Shown here: positions 1-12,163 of the stretch, in pieces
Layout of the letters: each line of letters opens with the position of its first letter
Position numbering within the stretch: position 1 is the first letter of the stretch
Notes under the pieces: model-generated
The model's input: the letters and a program-made list of their open reading frames with translations, nothing else
Database searches by the model: none
Told to the model about the DNA's origin: nothing
NCBI RefSeq assembly: GCF_029962835.1
Contig: NC_080582.1
Location: forward strand, 15,136,032-15,200,031
Reading direction: 5' to 3'
Length of the DNA stretch: 64,000 nucleotides
Source: Magnolia sinica
Lineage: Eukaryota; Streptophyta; Magnoliopsida; Magnoliales; Magnoliaceae
Made by a program: the position numbers and the translations under genes

Positions 1-545
1 AAATAATAATTCCTACATTACCTATGAATTTACTATATACATATCTATTTGCGCCATTTATTCGGTATCCATTAAATTTCAAAGCATTGTTAAATTTCTC
101 ATGTCAATATTTAGAAGCTTATTTTAAATCATATGAGGATTTGATTAACTTAAATACTATGTTTTCTTGACCTTCAATTTTGTAATACTCAGGTTGATCC
201 ATATACATTTTTTCTTTTAAATCTCCATTCAAAAAGGTTATCTTGACATTTATTTAATTTATAAGAAGTTTACATATAGAAGCTATAGTAAAAGGAACTC
301 TAATAGTAGATCCTATAATATGTATTTAAGTAGTCTATCCCTCCCTTCTGTTTGAACCCTTAGCCACTAATATAGCTTTAAACTTGTTAAAGGTACCACC
401 AGGTTTTAGTTTTTTCCTAAAAATTCACTTACATACTATTGTCTTATTCCCACACATAATAGATTCTAATTCATCAATTATAGCATCTTTTTAGAATTAT
501 GCATTAGGTGAATTGATAGCTTTTATATAGGTTAAAGTATCATCC
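1..545 (-). pseudogene. copia reverse transcriptase, N-terminal part, broken
   Basis: Minus-strand translation in shifting frames gives recognisable copia RT stretches in order: AIIDELESIM and KKLKPGGT (about 540-380), KFKAILVAKG (about 380-340), and FLNGDLKEKMYMDQPEYY (about 245-185). These match the family blocks around the KWIFK, KARLVAKG and AFLNGDL motifs. Stops and a short deletion around WIFK break the frame. The catalytic YVDD box would lie beyond the left edge. Confidence 0.8.
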
Positions 546-671
546 TCAAGGGAAAAAAAATATATCTTTCATAATCATTATGCTCATCATTGGCTCTATT
601 TCTTTTACGTTTTCTCTTTTTATAGTCTTACTACTTGAGAAAATATTTGAAGCATCATTATTTTTAATTTT

Positions 672-1760
672 TTAAAATACAACTTTCTTTGAAAAAATAT
701 TCTCTAAGAATTTTGCATCTCTTGCCTCATTGATAGTGTTAGGGTTTAGGGTGTTATTCTTAGATTTCAAAACTAAGAATATGTAGGCTGTAGTATTTTC
801 TACGTATCCCATAAACACGTGGTCTGTTGTTTTCATATCCAACTTCCTTTTCTTAATTTTCGGTGACCTTACTTTTTCTAAACACCCTAACACTTGAAGT
901 TATTTATAGTGACTAGGATATTTCTTCAATAGTTCAAAGGGTGTCTTACCTATAATCTTATAATGTATTCTATTAATGAAGTGACAAGTAAAAAAGAATA
1001 GTTTTTCCCCATATGTTTGAGGGTAAATCAAAACTATTCAATATTTAATTCATCATTTCATTCAAAGTTCTATTTTTTCGTTCCATTATATTATTTTATT
1101 TGTTTATAAGGGGCAGTGGTTTCATGTATAATGCCATTATTTTCACATAATTTCTTAAATTGTAAGGATTCATATTCACTCCCCCTATCTATTCTAAGTA
1201 TTTTGGTTTCCTTATTTAAGTGGTTTTCAACTTCTGTCATATAATTGATAAAGAACTTTAAGGCTTTCATCTTTATTTTTAAATAGATATACCCTAATAT
1301 ACCTTGAGAAGTCATCTATAAAGGTAATGTAATATTTTATTTTATTTTTCATTTTTAAACATGTGATTCTTAAAATCACTCAAATCGTTATGAATCAGTA
1401 TTAGATTTTCATATTCTAAAAATAAAATAAAAATTAAATTAAATTAAATTGTTTTTATGGAACTTGGATTCTACACAAGCTTAACATTTGTTTAGTTTTT
1501 GATTCGAAAAATCAGGTATAAGACATAGTTTCTTCATTCTTTTTAGAACATGTACATTTATATGCCCTAATCTATTATGTCATAAATCAAGTGACTCAAC
1601 CAAATAAGCAGAACATGAATTCATCTTATTAATATTAATAGAGGATATATTCAATATAAACAATGCATCACAACAATAACACTTCCCAACAAATGTTCCA
1701 TTCTTAGACAGTATAGCCTTATCTGAATCAAAAACTAATTTGACACCAACTTTATTCAGG
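672..1760 (-). pseudogene. copia integrase region, broken
   Basis: Two open stretches are clear. At 1315-1091 the minus strand reads an integrase-core segment with RIDRGSEYES and ENNGIIHETTAPY, the usual copia block carrying the second catalytic Asp and the region before the catalytic Glu. At 893-672 it reads the post-integrase segment with GCLEKVRSPK, VFMGYVENTTAY and NEARDAKFLENIF, which normally links integrase to RT. Roughly 1540-1760 would be the pre-integrase zinc-binding region but is poorly preserved. Frames are interrupted between the stretches. Confidence 0.82.
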
Positions 1761-2049
1761 AGGGAGCCAGAAATTAAATTCTTTTTTTAGGTCAGGCACA
1801 TGCAGAACATTATTCAGTATAATGGTCTTACCGAAAGTGAACTTTAAGATCACTTTTCTTTTTTCAACTACTAAAAAAAATTAAAGCATCTTCTATAAAT
1901 ACTTGTTCATCCCCCTACAGCTTAGTAGGAGGCAAACATGCTTTGATCCTTACAGATGTGACGAGTAACCACAGTGTACTCAATGCATTGTGTTGGTAAT
2001 GTTTACTTTAGATACAACAACAACTATTTCATCTTGTCCATTTTGTTCG

Positions 2050-2939
2050 TCAGATTGGCCTAAGCTTGAAAAGAATTTTTCTTATGCCTGCACTCTCGAA
2101 TATTATGTTCGGGTTTGCCACAAAGAAAATATTTTCCTTTAGTTTTGACTAATTTTCCTTTCTTATTTTTTAGCTCACACTGTTCAACACGATGGCCTAA
2201 TTTTTCACAGTGAAAACAGGTCCCTTTCGAGTATCAGTATTGATCAATAAGGTGACCTGCTTTTTCATAGTGAGAACAAGATCATTTGTTCCTTTTATTA
2301 TCTTGATTTATTTCAACTTGGTTGGCATTTAAAGTAGTGCTATTAGCATTTTCCTTTTGATCTCTTATACGATTGACTTCTTTTATTCAGATATGTACAA
2401 TAATGTTTTTCACGAACATTCCATTTTTCTAGTGTTTCATTTTATTTTTATATTCTTTACAGGAGGAGATAATTTTTCAATTAAAGTACCTCCAAGGAAA
2501 ACATCATTCATTTTTAATCCTTCAGATATAAACTCATGCACTAAACTTTGATATTCAAGTATCCGATCAAATGCGGGCTCATTATCTAATATAGAAAAAG
2601 TTTAAAGAATGAAAATAATTTGCTTTTTGACACAAGTTTCTTCTAACATATATTTCTTAGCCAATGCCGACCAGATATCTATGACTCTTTCATATGTAGC
2701 GTACACGTCATAAAGTTCATTAGAAAGGAAATTCAAATTTTTTTTTTTTTTCAGTTGTGGTAATCTCTTACAGCAGTTTCTTTATTGGCTTCATATTGGA
2801 AAGTATCAGATAATACATATGATACTTTCAATGTATCTAAAGCAAATGTGAGTTTTTGATTCCACCTTTTAAAATAGTTCCCAAAAAATGGTTCAATTTT
2901 AGATAATTCGCTGGTCGAGTTTACTATTATGTTTGCCAT
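2050..2939 (-). pseudogene. copia gag (UBN2-type) with repeated zinc knuckles
   Basis: A 62-residue open stretch from the ATG at 2939 starts MANIIVNSTSELSKIEPF and continues with FKRWNQKL, typical of the N terminus of UBN2-type copia gag. Downstream, around 2222-2170, the minus strand encodes a canonical CCHC knuckle, CFHCEKLGHRVEQC. A second at about 2135-2085 reads YFLCGKPEHNIREC, with the first Cys replaced by Tyr. A third, decayed copy lies near 2300-2245 (CSHYEKAGHLIDQY). Three knuckles suggest internal duplication followed by decay. The frame is not continuous with the N-terminal ORF. Confidence 0.78.
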
Positions 2940-2999
2940 TGTTACAGACGTATAGATCAGTAGATCAACTTCGAGATTGATAGAATTTTGGATATGTAA

Positions 3000-3576
3000 A
3001 TCCGTAATTATGGAAATTCAGAGTTTAAAAAAAATTGTAAAAAGAAATTAAAACAAAATTAAAATTTTGAATAATGAAAATTTTAGAAAACTTATTTAAT
3101 TCGAGGCATGACGAAAGTCACTCGGCTTGAAGTTGATTTGCCCTCCTTTGCACGATACCGATAGTGCAATAGGAACACTAGACAATCAAACTCGAGGATA
3201 CCCTCAATTGTTATCTCGTTATAACGGTGCAATCGATGTACGAAGATCCAAACCGTTACTGTATGTCAAACCCAAAGATTGAAGCAGACAAACCAAAAAT
3301 ACAAAACCATTTGTAGAACTCAAAAAGACAAAGAGACCTGAATGAATTTAGTTATTGTAAAATTCAAAACCAAAGAAGTCCTTTATATAGATTTCAAAGG
3401 TTGCCTCAAATGGTCGTTCAGATCAACCGTTACAAAGCGAAATTTGCGGAATTTCAAAAGTAATAACTTGCCCGCGCACCACACGCACCGCACCATGTCT
3501 ACGGCTCGGCTCAGCACGCATGCGTGTGTGATTTATGGCATATATTGGGGCTATTGGCATAGCTCTCCACCCAACA
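3000..3576 (-). repeat. candidate 5' LTR of the copia element
   Basis: On the minus strand the block begins TGTTGGGTGGAGAGC at 3576, a typical copia LTR 5' end. A TATA-like stretch (CTATATAAAGG on the minus strand) lies at about 3380. The lower boundary is uncertain: I found no clear TGGTATCAGAGC primer-binding site between here and gag. The second LTR is outside the window, so pairing cannot be tested. Confidence 0.5.
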
Positions 3577-3793
3577 AATAAATTCACATGTACTTAAAAA
3601 TGGTTTAAGACCTATGCAAAATCTTCTTCTTATAAACCTAAGTTTTTCTCCTTATTTATCCAATATGAGACTAAGCCCACATCACTACAAGACAAAATGT
3701 CCTTCTTGCTTTTTGAAAATTTTGGAAGAAATTTATAATCTAAATAAAAATTATTTTTTAAAACATTAAAATATAAAACTTATGAAGGCAAAC

Positions 3794-6700
3794 TGTAACG
3801 CCCCGAAAATCGAGGGTCGAATAAAGGCTCAACTCCCGAGATCCGTCGCATCACTTATGCAACAGAGATAATGATGGTTAAATGTTGTCCATTTTAGTGC
3901 ATTAAACATGAATGAGATTACACTAAATCAGTATATTATACTCCAGATATGATTAAATTAGGCAAGTGGAAGACTGTGATAGATATATAAAGTGTATAAG
4001 TGATTATAAACCCCCAGAGTATAATCATGTCACCAGGCTGAATATATACATATTTGCTCCAAAATATATAAAATGACAAAGTGTAATGTCCAATTAATTC
4101 ATCTCTGTAATCCCGTCGATCAGTATATGATCTACATAGACCCGCCCGATAGCTGCATATAAGAGAACTCCTCATCATCGTAGAAGTCAGGCTCCACTTC
4201 GTAAGCCTCGCCATCATCTGCAGCTAAAACAGAGTCTGGTTGGTGTTTTAAAATACCGTTTCAGCATGGGAGTGAGTGATCAACTCAGTGGTACTATAAG
4301 GCAAAGATTAACATGTTATCAATTCAATCAAGCAGTAATGATAAAGCAATATAACAAGTATTTCCTAACTACTCTGGTTAATGCAAGGATGATATGTGGT
4401 AATGAAACATGCCCTCGTCTTCACTCCTTCAGCGACATCATCTCACGGTCGTGCATGCTAAACTCTCACTGTGCTCTTCCTTCCCAAAGGCACATGCAAT
4501 GTGGTGCATTGTCGTGTTAGCCAAGTTCTTAATTAGACTTATTTATACAGCAGATTCGGGAAGCTAAGGTACCTCCTTTTATATCACCTACCCAAACAAT
4601 GATCCATCTAGGATCGCCAATCCTAGTTAATCACATATGATAGGTAAGTTATAAGGCAACATCACCCCTGATTGAAAAGCAGTAGATGGGCAAGTTTAGG
4701 TCGCTACGGAGAGACTCGTCACCTCAGCGTAGGCTAGTTTATACTCGAGGTCACTACGAAAAGGCTTGTCACCTTAGGATAAGCTGATAGCTCGAATACA
4801 GTGTCTCATACCACCGTATTCGGTTCACAAGTTTGTGTTACTTACTGGACACTACGGGGAGGTTCGTCACCCCAACGTAGCTCGATAGCTCGACCACGGT
4901 GTCTCATATTACCATATCCGGCTCATGAATCTTAGTGGATCGTGATACCAAGGTTAAACATGCTTTACATTGGTAAGTTGTACTTTAGATTTAAGTAGTA
5001 GCATCTATACATGGTAAACACAAATTAGGCCAATCGGGTTACTTGACAAGTTCGATTGGTACAAGCGCGCACTAAATTAATCGATATGGAGTGCATACGC
5101 ACTCCTCGTGGCCTAACCATTATCGATAATCACCGTACGACTCAAATTCATCAAATGTGTCCATTGTAGCGAAACTAATCCGGCTACTCGATCGAAAACT
5201 GTTACCGATTGCCTGGACTACGTATTAGTCCCAATCATACTCAAATACAATGCGCATTCATATGTGATAGTCAAAACAGCATTTAACAACCAATTCAAAT
5301 ATAAATCTCATTTAAGCATTTAATAAACATATAGTGCACATGTTATCATGCATAGGCATTTCATCCATAAATCACGTAGTGGCGAGATAGGTTACATGAA
5401 GGACACTGTAACTAAAGATAAGGTAATTGAGAATCCTATCTCAATACCGTTATTAAGTACATTTCAACAAGCAATTTCTCATTCAGACATTTTATCAAAC
5501 ACTTAGACTACACATTTCAACATATATGTAATAAATTAGTTATAACATATATTATGGCAAATCCTTTCATAAAGGAGTTGTCATACATATAACAATCATA
5601 TATTCTCAATTAATAATCATGGCAAGCACAAATCATAATTCCATATTCATTTAAACATTTCAACAAACACATGGAATACATTATATATTCGCGTAGTTCA
5701 CACATGAGTATAATTTATCGAATACGTCGTAACTAAGATCATATGGTAGCAATCAAGTCAGACATAAATCATTAGCTGACATTGAAAACCTTGAAAACGA
5801 TAACCTAAATGTTTATAGTCCGCACCTTTCATCGGCTCGCTCGTTACAAACTCGGTTCGTATATCGCGTCTTTGTCTACGACGCAACGGCTACCTAAACA
5901 TTGAAATAGGTTAGCTATTTCACCGATTTCTCTATTTGGATTCCTAAAATAGATTAAGGTTAGGATTTCTTACCCAAAAATGAAGTTGGATTCGACGGTG
6001 TAGCGACACGGGAGAGATGCTTCGGTATGTGGAGTGATGGAGATGAATCTCAGTAACAATCCACAAACCTCTCACTCTTCTCCTCACTCTTTTCTCCTCT
6101 TTTCTCTCTTCTCTCTCCTAGGGTTAGGAAAATTCGTATGGAATAAGAGAGGGGCAGGTTAAGGGCATTATATAGGCCCAGAAGTGATGTCAATGGCCCC
6201 GGGGCCATGGTATACTTAGGGTATAGCAAAAAGGTAGCTGTTTCGGGCTAACGGAGCTCATATGGAGGTCCATCGCTCGCATACGGTATGGAGAAATTTT
6301 CCTAACAAAGGATCTATGCCAGGTTAATATTTCGGTCCGATCGGATTGGTGGATCGATCGTGGAGGACCCATTTTAGTTCAACGGTCATCGTCACTCAAT
6401 CAGGGCCACAAGTATATTAATGGGTGTAGGGAAATTTTTCTGATTTAAAGGTATGGTTTGGTCAGAAACTGATGGTCTGAAACCTTAAATTTTGCCCACA
6501 AGCGAATAGTCCAATTCACTTAAATCTGAGTTCATTTTTTAAAGATATTCGCGTTTCTGACACACTTCTCTCCAGGCTCAAGTTGTGTGTTTCTGGATAC
6601 TATTTGGACTCGATTCCCGCGATAGATGTCAAGCCCAGTATGGTGGTAATAACCTTATAATTTCGCAATTATCAGACTTTCGACGTGCGGTTCAGGTCCG

Positions 6701-6954
6701 ATACGGGGTTTCAATGTGCTCCCGAGAGCAACTAGGTTTTGAGACTGATCCTAGGTTTTTAGGAAATGTTAAGTTAGTAATTCTAATAGTTTTAAGTCTT
6801 ATAGTTCGTATAAAAAGTGGCTCAAGCTAATTTACCAATTAATTCAGTTTAGTACTTAATTAATTTTTGTCTAATTTCTAAAGGATTCGGTCCTTAGTGA
6901 TTTCTGTTTGAGGTGGTACTCGGGTCTTTGTACGGATTTTTCCGAGACGTTACA
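3794..6954. mobile_element. solo LTR, about 3.16 kb, probably Ty3/gypsy
   Basis: The element starts TGTAACGCCCCGAAAATC and ends TTTTTCCGAGACGTTACA. The outer seven bases form a perfect inverted repeat (TGTAACG / CGTTACA) with canonical TG...CA ends. It is flanked by a perfect 5-bp direct repeat CAAAC at 3789-3793 and 6955-6959, the expected integrase target duplication. No gag-pol coding is visible inside, so this is a recombined solo LTR and not a full element. Superfamily is inferred from LTR length and termini only. A truncated inverted copy lies at 39595-40637. Confidence 0.87.
4690..4935. repeat. three degenerate tandem units inside the solo LTR
   Basis: A motif of the form GGTCGCTACGG-GAG-CTCGTCACC-TAG recurs near 4701, 4750 and 4850 with substitutions. 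Two of the units are followed by a CTCGA--ACGGTGTCTCATA segment. Spacing is irregular (about 50-100 bp). It is non-coding. Confidence 0.6.
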
Positions 6955-6959
6955 CAAAC

Positions 6960-7230
6960 CTCCTTATCATGCCCGGGAAAAAGTATCAATGCTTCATTGT
7001 CGTGATGTATCGTAAAGGTACATTTGGATGCACTATTTAAATGATTCGTAATTCTTAATCTAATAAAACTCAAAGGTTGTGTATATGGCTAACAAGTAAT
7101 TTAAATAAAATTGTCTAAATTGCATGTCGTGATTTAGATTTGTCATTTACAAAAACTTGATGCTTGTTTGATCATCTTACTATTGGATTGGTGGACATTC
7201 ATCAGACAATTAAAAATAAAAATAAAAATA
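6960..7230. other. no gene or clear repeat seen
   Basis: AT-rich spacer between the solo LTR and the copia LTR fragment. It holds only short ORFs without recognisable content. Confidence 0.6.
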
Positions 7231-7545
7231 TTTGTTGGAATATAGGATACATATATATAGTTGTATATAAACAATTGTACATAACATTGATATTACATGG
7301 GTGGATTCATTTATATATGTTAAGATCTATATATTTTGTTGCAATATAGGATACATATATATAGTTGTATATAAACAATTATACATAACATTGATATTAC
7401 ATGGGTGGATTCATGTATATATGTTAAGATTTATATATTTCTATAAATACCCACCTTTTTTATATATTCTATTATTCTTGATGAAATAAACACAATACAG
7501 TTTTCACATCGTAGTTTCTTATGGAATGTAGTATCAGAGTTACAA
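7231..7545 (+). repeat. copia-type LTR fragment with internal 104-bp tandem duplication and PBS-like site
   Basis: The block begins TTGTTGGAATATAGG. The segment from 7241 (TATAGGATACATATATATAG) is repeated from 7345 with few changes, a direct duplication of period 104 bp. Near the end, ATGTAGTATCAGAGTTA (about 7527-7543) resembles the plant copia primer-binding site TGGTATCAGAGC. No gag coding follows, so this looks like an LTR plus a stub of internal sequence. Exact ends are uncertain. Confidence 0.55.
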
Positions 7546-8741
7546 TTCTGATCTTCCATGCCCAGCCTCTAACCCCACTATGTAGATTTTTCCATGAAAG
7601 ATCCTCTTCTCTGATGCCATCTATCCACACTTGGTCTTATGCAGTCTATGTCGCCAGTAAGAAGTCATCATATTCGACACACATGCACGAATGGCGGGAG
7701 TGAATCATACTTGCACCAAGAGAGATCAGGATGCTTATCTCTCATAGACACGTAGCCTATTAAAAGCATCTTCATTTAGAGTCATACACAGTTCTGTGAC
7801 AAAAATGGAGAAGTAACACTCATAGGGCACATGACTGACACACGCACGACACATGTAACCCCTAGTGCCGATGTTGGATCTCTCATAATACAATATACAC
7901 AGGCAATGCCATTCTCTAAATCAACTCTAAAAGGGGATTTTTCCAGGGACAATTGATACTTTCTTGGAAGTAACAAATAATTAGGAGCAAGTAACGGAAA
8001 GTCCATATAGAATTAGAAATAAATCAAATCATGATGACACCATAAAGCAAGAATTTCAAATCCTATTAGGGCACCACCATCGCATGATCAAAGATTCACA
8101 TGGAAACTATGATGTGGCCACTATCTCCTATAAGCCTATAAATGCAGTACTCGAATAAGAATTCCATATCCTCAACGCACACATTCATTCTCTCTACAGT
8201 ACAACATTGCTTATCTTTAATTTAACTTCTTAGCATTAAATACTTCACTTCTGTCCATCCACTGTCCAACATCCACTGTCCAACATCATTACTGCAATAC
8301 TTCACTTCTGTCCATTCACTTCTGTCCATCCACTGTCCAACATCATTACTGCAACATCATAAAAATCTCCCCGCCTGATGTAAATGTCTGGTTTTTTATT
8401 AGATGGTAGGGATGATCGGATAGGAGATGCACCGACTTCGTCTGCTACGGAATGTGATGGAATTAACTCTCATGGCAGAGTAATCAAACAATCCATTCCG
8501 TCCATATAATTGTTCTACTCTGGATGGACAGTCTTTCTAAATACAGAAAATGGTTTAATCCTATCCGTCCAAATGGTGGCCTTCAACGCAACGGTGAATT
8601 TCCAAATATTCATCAAGAGGAATTGGAGAAACGTGATGGCAGGATTGTCTAGTTGGTGTGAGTTTTGAAACATATACCATCCATTAAATATCTTACTTCA
8701 TGTATAGCCCAGGTCGATGCATCTCACTGCTACCTGTGCTG

Positions 8742-8742
<1 letters not shown>
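7546..8742. other. non-coding spacer, short local repeats only
   Basis: No credible coding region. Around 8245-8360 the phrase TACTTCACTTCTGTCCATCC and its neighbour CACTGTCCAACATC recur two to three times, forming a small irregular minisatellite. The rest is not recognised. Confidence 0.5.

Positions 8743-8797
<55 letters not shown>
8743..8797. repeat. (AT)n microsatellite, 55 bp
   Basis: Uninterrupted TA dinucleotides. It abuts the left side of the foldback element at 8798. A shorter (AT)n run (about 9477-9495) abuts its right side. Confidence 0.97.
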
Positions 8798-8799
<2 letters not shown>

Positions 8800-9477
8800 A
8801 AAAGGTACCATGCGCTCGACCTCATGATAAGCTAACGTGAGGTCGAGCTGTGTGGGCCCCAACATGATGCGTGTCGACCATCAACACCGTGCATTTGATG
8901 GGTCCCCTCTAAATTATGGGATATCTCAAAAATCAGCCGTATACGGAACTCAGGTGGGCCATACCATCTAAAATCATGTGAAGACATGCCAAAAACATAT
9001 AAAATCATTTGGTGGGGCCCACCTGAGTTTTGAATGCTGCTGAAACTTGGTCTGAACCCTCATCCAAGTGGGACACACATAATGGATGGGCTGGATTTGC
9101 AAAACACATCTCGGTGGGCCCAAAAAATGATTATAAATGTTTTAATGGTGCACGGCCCCTCCCCACTTCTGTATGTGGTGTGGCCCACAGAAGTCACGGA
9201 TTGACTTGATTTTTGAGACCTAAGCCCACGATGGAATGGTGCATCTGACTGATGGGGTAGATGTTCGAAACGCATCACGGTGGGGCCCACACAACTTGAC
9301 CAAGTTTCAGAAGCATCCAATTTCAGGTGGGCCCCACCAAGTACTTTCATATGTTTTAGGCATGTCTTCACATGATTTTAGATGGTATGGGCCACTAGAG
9401 TTCCGTAGACGGTTGATTTTTGGGATATCCCATAATTTAAAGGGGTCCCATCAAATGCACGGTATTGATTTTCGAGA
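8798..9477. mobile_element. large foldback (long inverted repeat) element flanked by AT runs
   Basis: The left arm (about 8873-9165) and right arm (about 9185-9477) are near-complementary over almost their whole length. For example ACCGTGCATTTGATGGG at about 8885 pairs with CCCATCAAATGCACGGT near 9450, and ATGTGAAGACATGCC pairs with GGCATGTCTTCACAT. The centre is only about 20 bp. The left end also carries its own 11-bp hairpin, GCTCGACCTCA / TGAGGTCGAGC, at about 8814-8848. Short ORFs on both strands here are palindrome artefacts. Superfamily not assigned. Confidence 0.8.
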
Positions 9478-9495
9478 TATATATATATATATATA

Positions 9496-11017
9496 GCACT
9501 TGATAATATTTAACGGTACTTCAGTGGAAAATTAAGAGCGTCCGAACATGATCAAGCAGTTGATTATTGATTATCATTATCAATATCTGGCGTGCCGTGA
9601 ATGCCTTGCCAAAGACACGCTGGCATTACCATCCAAATATCATAGACGTGGATGCCTGGTCAATGATACTCTTTCTTTGATCCACGTCTGTAATTTGACC
9701 GTTCATCAGCTGAGACTACTTCAAATGTCCTCAGGTCAAAAATCAACGGTTGGATGGTCAAACCATTGGGTCGGTTTTTTTTTCTCTTCTTAAGAATGAC
9801 TAATAACTCCACATGCATGAGGCTTCTTTTCAGCACCATGGATTTGAAATACCCTGAATTTGGAATCCTCCAATTGTGTTTAATTCAAAATCTTGGTGAT
9901 CCAAAAATAACAATGCACAACAAATTTATAAGGTTTCAATTTAATTACTAAATCAACTTTAATATCCCTATATAATGTCTGACACAATGATTGTAATAAG
10001 CATGCTTTTGCTAAAAATGATGAAATTCCAAGTCTCAATTGAGCCACAGGTATAGGATCACATTCAAGTGACTAACCAATGATTTTTTAACCGTTGATTT
10101 GCATGGACAATGTTTGGACTGTATAGATTATCCTATTGAAGTAATTTTAGTGATGCAATTGATAATCCAATTGTTTTGGGATATCATCTGTAGGCACATG
10201 CCAAATAAATTAATAAGCCAGTGACACACACGTTACATATATGATTTTAGAGGAAGTCCTAGCTTCCACCTTAGACTTCAAAACACCGTTTGAGGGGATA
10301 TGAAACTCCCCGTTACTTGAAGTGCCAAATCATATGTGATTTGAAATCCCCTCAAATCCCTCCAAATTCATGATGCCAAGCGAACCAGTCTTCAATAGAA
10401 TCATTTTTTCGTATTAATTTTAATAAGATGGAACCCATGTAATTAAAATCCTTCTTTTTAATAATTTTTATTCCATATTTGCCCTTGCTTGATGTCAAAA
10501 GATAAACAAGCACCCCTTTCATGTTTAATTCATACGGAGATAGAGATTAAAATAGAGGCTCCGGCATGCTGCCGGATACCCATGACCTACATTTAAGTCC
10601 ATCTAAACCATCCGATCATGGACCCCACAATATGTAGCATGTCCCAAAAATTAGGGTCGTTCGGAAATCGGACAGGTCACATGTGGCTGCTGATCTTGGG
10701 ATATTCGACCAATTTTTTATTTTTATATATTTTTATAACCATACATATTTCTCATACAATTTTAGCCTATTTTATTATTATAGTTAATTTTTTAACGTCC
10801 ATCTCATGAATGGTGGACGTCGTCGGATGAATTGCTAATGTCCTTGCATTTACAAGATGGGAGGGTGTAAGACTCGGCTGGTAAGATTCTGTTGGCCGCT
10901 CACATGACACTTGCTGGGCCGCGAGGGGTAGATATGTAAATTGACTAATAAAAGCCAATGAGGATGGAAGCAGATAAGATACATACATCATGGTGGGCCC
11001 CACAGCGCCCAACAGCA
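9496..11017. other. non-coding, scattered MITE-like fragments
   Basis: Nothing codes convincingly. Short stretches such as GGTGGGCCCCAC near 10992 share motifs with the foldback MITEs elsewhere, without a complete paired arm. Confidence 0.5.
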
Positions 11018-11025
11018 CCTGTTTT

Positions 11026-11629
11026 TAGGGGTGTACATGAACCGAGCTCACTCAACTCGACTCGAAAAAGCTTGATTCGACTCAGAATTCAAAGCTGAGT
11101 TCGAGCCGAATCGAGCTGATTTTTTGATCTCGAAAATGAATTCGAGCCAAGTTCGAGCAGGCCCCAGTTCAACTCGTCTCGGATCGAATCCAGCTTGAAT
11201 CCAACTTGAATCCAACTTGGATAGAACTAGTTCGGTGACTCGGTTACTTTGCCATTAATGTTGCTCACCAAGTGTTTGATAAAATGGCTCAACAAAGTGT
11301 GGCAGGTGGCAAGGAAGGTATGTACATGAAACAAATACCATTTTTTTCTTGGTTTTTTAAGGTTTAATGTTGCTTAGAAAGTGTTTGATAAAATACCTGT
11401 AAAACCATTGCTTCTATTTCACAAACAGAAAAATTTTGAAGGTGCAGTTCAGGTGTTTGCGGAAATGCCTCAATGGCGAACTTGGCTCGATCTTGGCTCG
11501 AACTCGGCCCGAGTTGGCCCGAGCTGCTGACTGAACCGAGCCGAGCTGGCTAGTTAGGCTCGAGGACCAAGCCGAGCCGAGTTCGAGCTGAGGCCAACTC
11601 AACTCGTTTCGACTCGATGTACACCCCTA
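11026..11629. mobile_element. hAT-type MITE, 604 bp
   Basis: Terminal inverted repeats TAGGGGTGTACA and TGTACACCCCTA bound the element. The flanks CCTGTTTT (11018-11025) and CCTGTTGG (11630-11637) agree at 6 of 8 positions, fitting an old 8-bp hAT target duplication. The interior is rich in ACTCGACTCGA / CGAGCCGAGTTCG motifs, complementary between the halves. No transposase. Confidence 0.82.
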
Positions 11630-11687
11630 CCTGTTGGACTCAGATTCGGTAGTGACCCCTTCAGTACCTACAAGGATGTTGATCGGT

Positions 11688-12092
11688 GCTGAACATGATG
11701 TATGTGTTTTATCCATGTCGTTCATCCATTTTGTTAGACCCAAAAATGAAGCAGATTCAAATCTTTGGTGGACCACCAGACAGAAACGATGGTAATTGTA
11801 TGCCCACCATTAAAAACTTCTTAAGGGCCACAAAAGTTTTGGATTAAGCTCATATTTGCGCTTTTCATTCATCCATTATAATTAACCTAATAAAGAGGTT
11901 GAATGGCAAATAAAACATCTCGGTGGGTCTCAAGAAGCCTTTAATGGTGGCAGTTTAATCACCTCACTATTTCTTGTGGTGTGGTCCACCACATATTTGG
12001 ATCTACCACAATGAAGCATGTCCTAAAATGAGTTCGAAAAATTGGATAGACGACGTGGATAAAACACATACATCATTGTAGGCCCAGTAGGG
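11688..12092. mobile_element. foldback MITE of the CCGTCCATCC type
   Basis: The left arm carries AACATGATGTATGTGTTTTA followed by an imperfect TCATCCATTTTG block. The right arm carries the complements (ATTGGATAGACGACG, AAAACACATACATCATTG). The two halves pair imperfectly. The element belongs to the dispersed foldback family that recurs through the window. Confidence 0.7.
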
Positions 12093-12163
12093 CTTTTCCC
12101 GCACCGTAGTCCGTATAGGAAGGGTCACCACCGAATCCGAATCCAGTGGTGCTAGGTCAACAT

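Larger units (their letters stand above)
1..3576 (-). mobile_element. Ty1/copia LTR retrotransposon, degenerate, truncated by window edge
   Basis: Reading the minus strand from 3576 downwards, the parts appear in copia order: a candidate 5' LTR, gag with zinc knuckles, integrase, then the start of reverse transcriptase. RNase H and the 3' LTR would lie left of base 1. All reading frames are broken by stops, frameshifts and small deletions, so the element is not autonomous. Copia assignment rests on integrase preceding RT. No target duplication can be tested because only one end is present. Confidence 0.88.

Noticed and set aside
8814-8848. Helitron 3'-end hairpin
   Set aside because: The 11-bp stem is strong but there is no CTRR end or TC start at the right distance.
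9060-9496. Overlapping ORFs of 86-103 codons on both strands
   Set aside because: They lie entirely in the foldback element; paired ORFs on both strands are expected from an inverted repeat.
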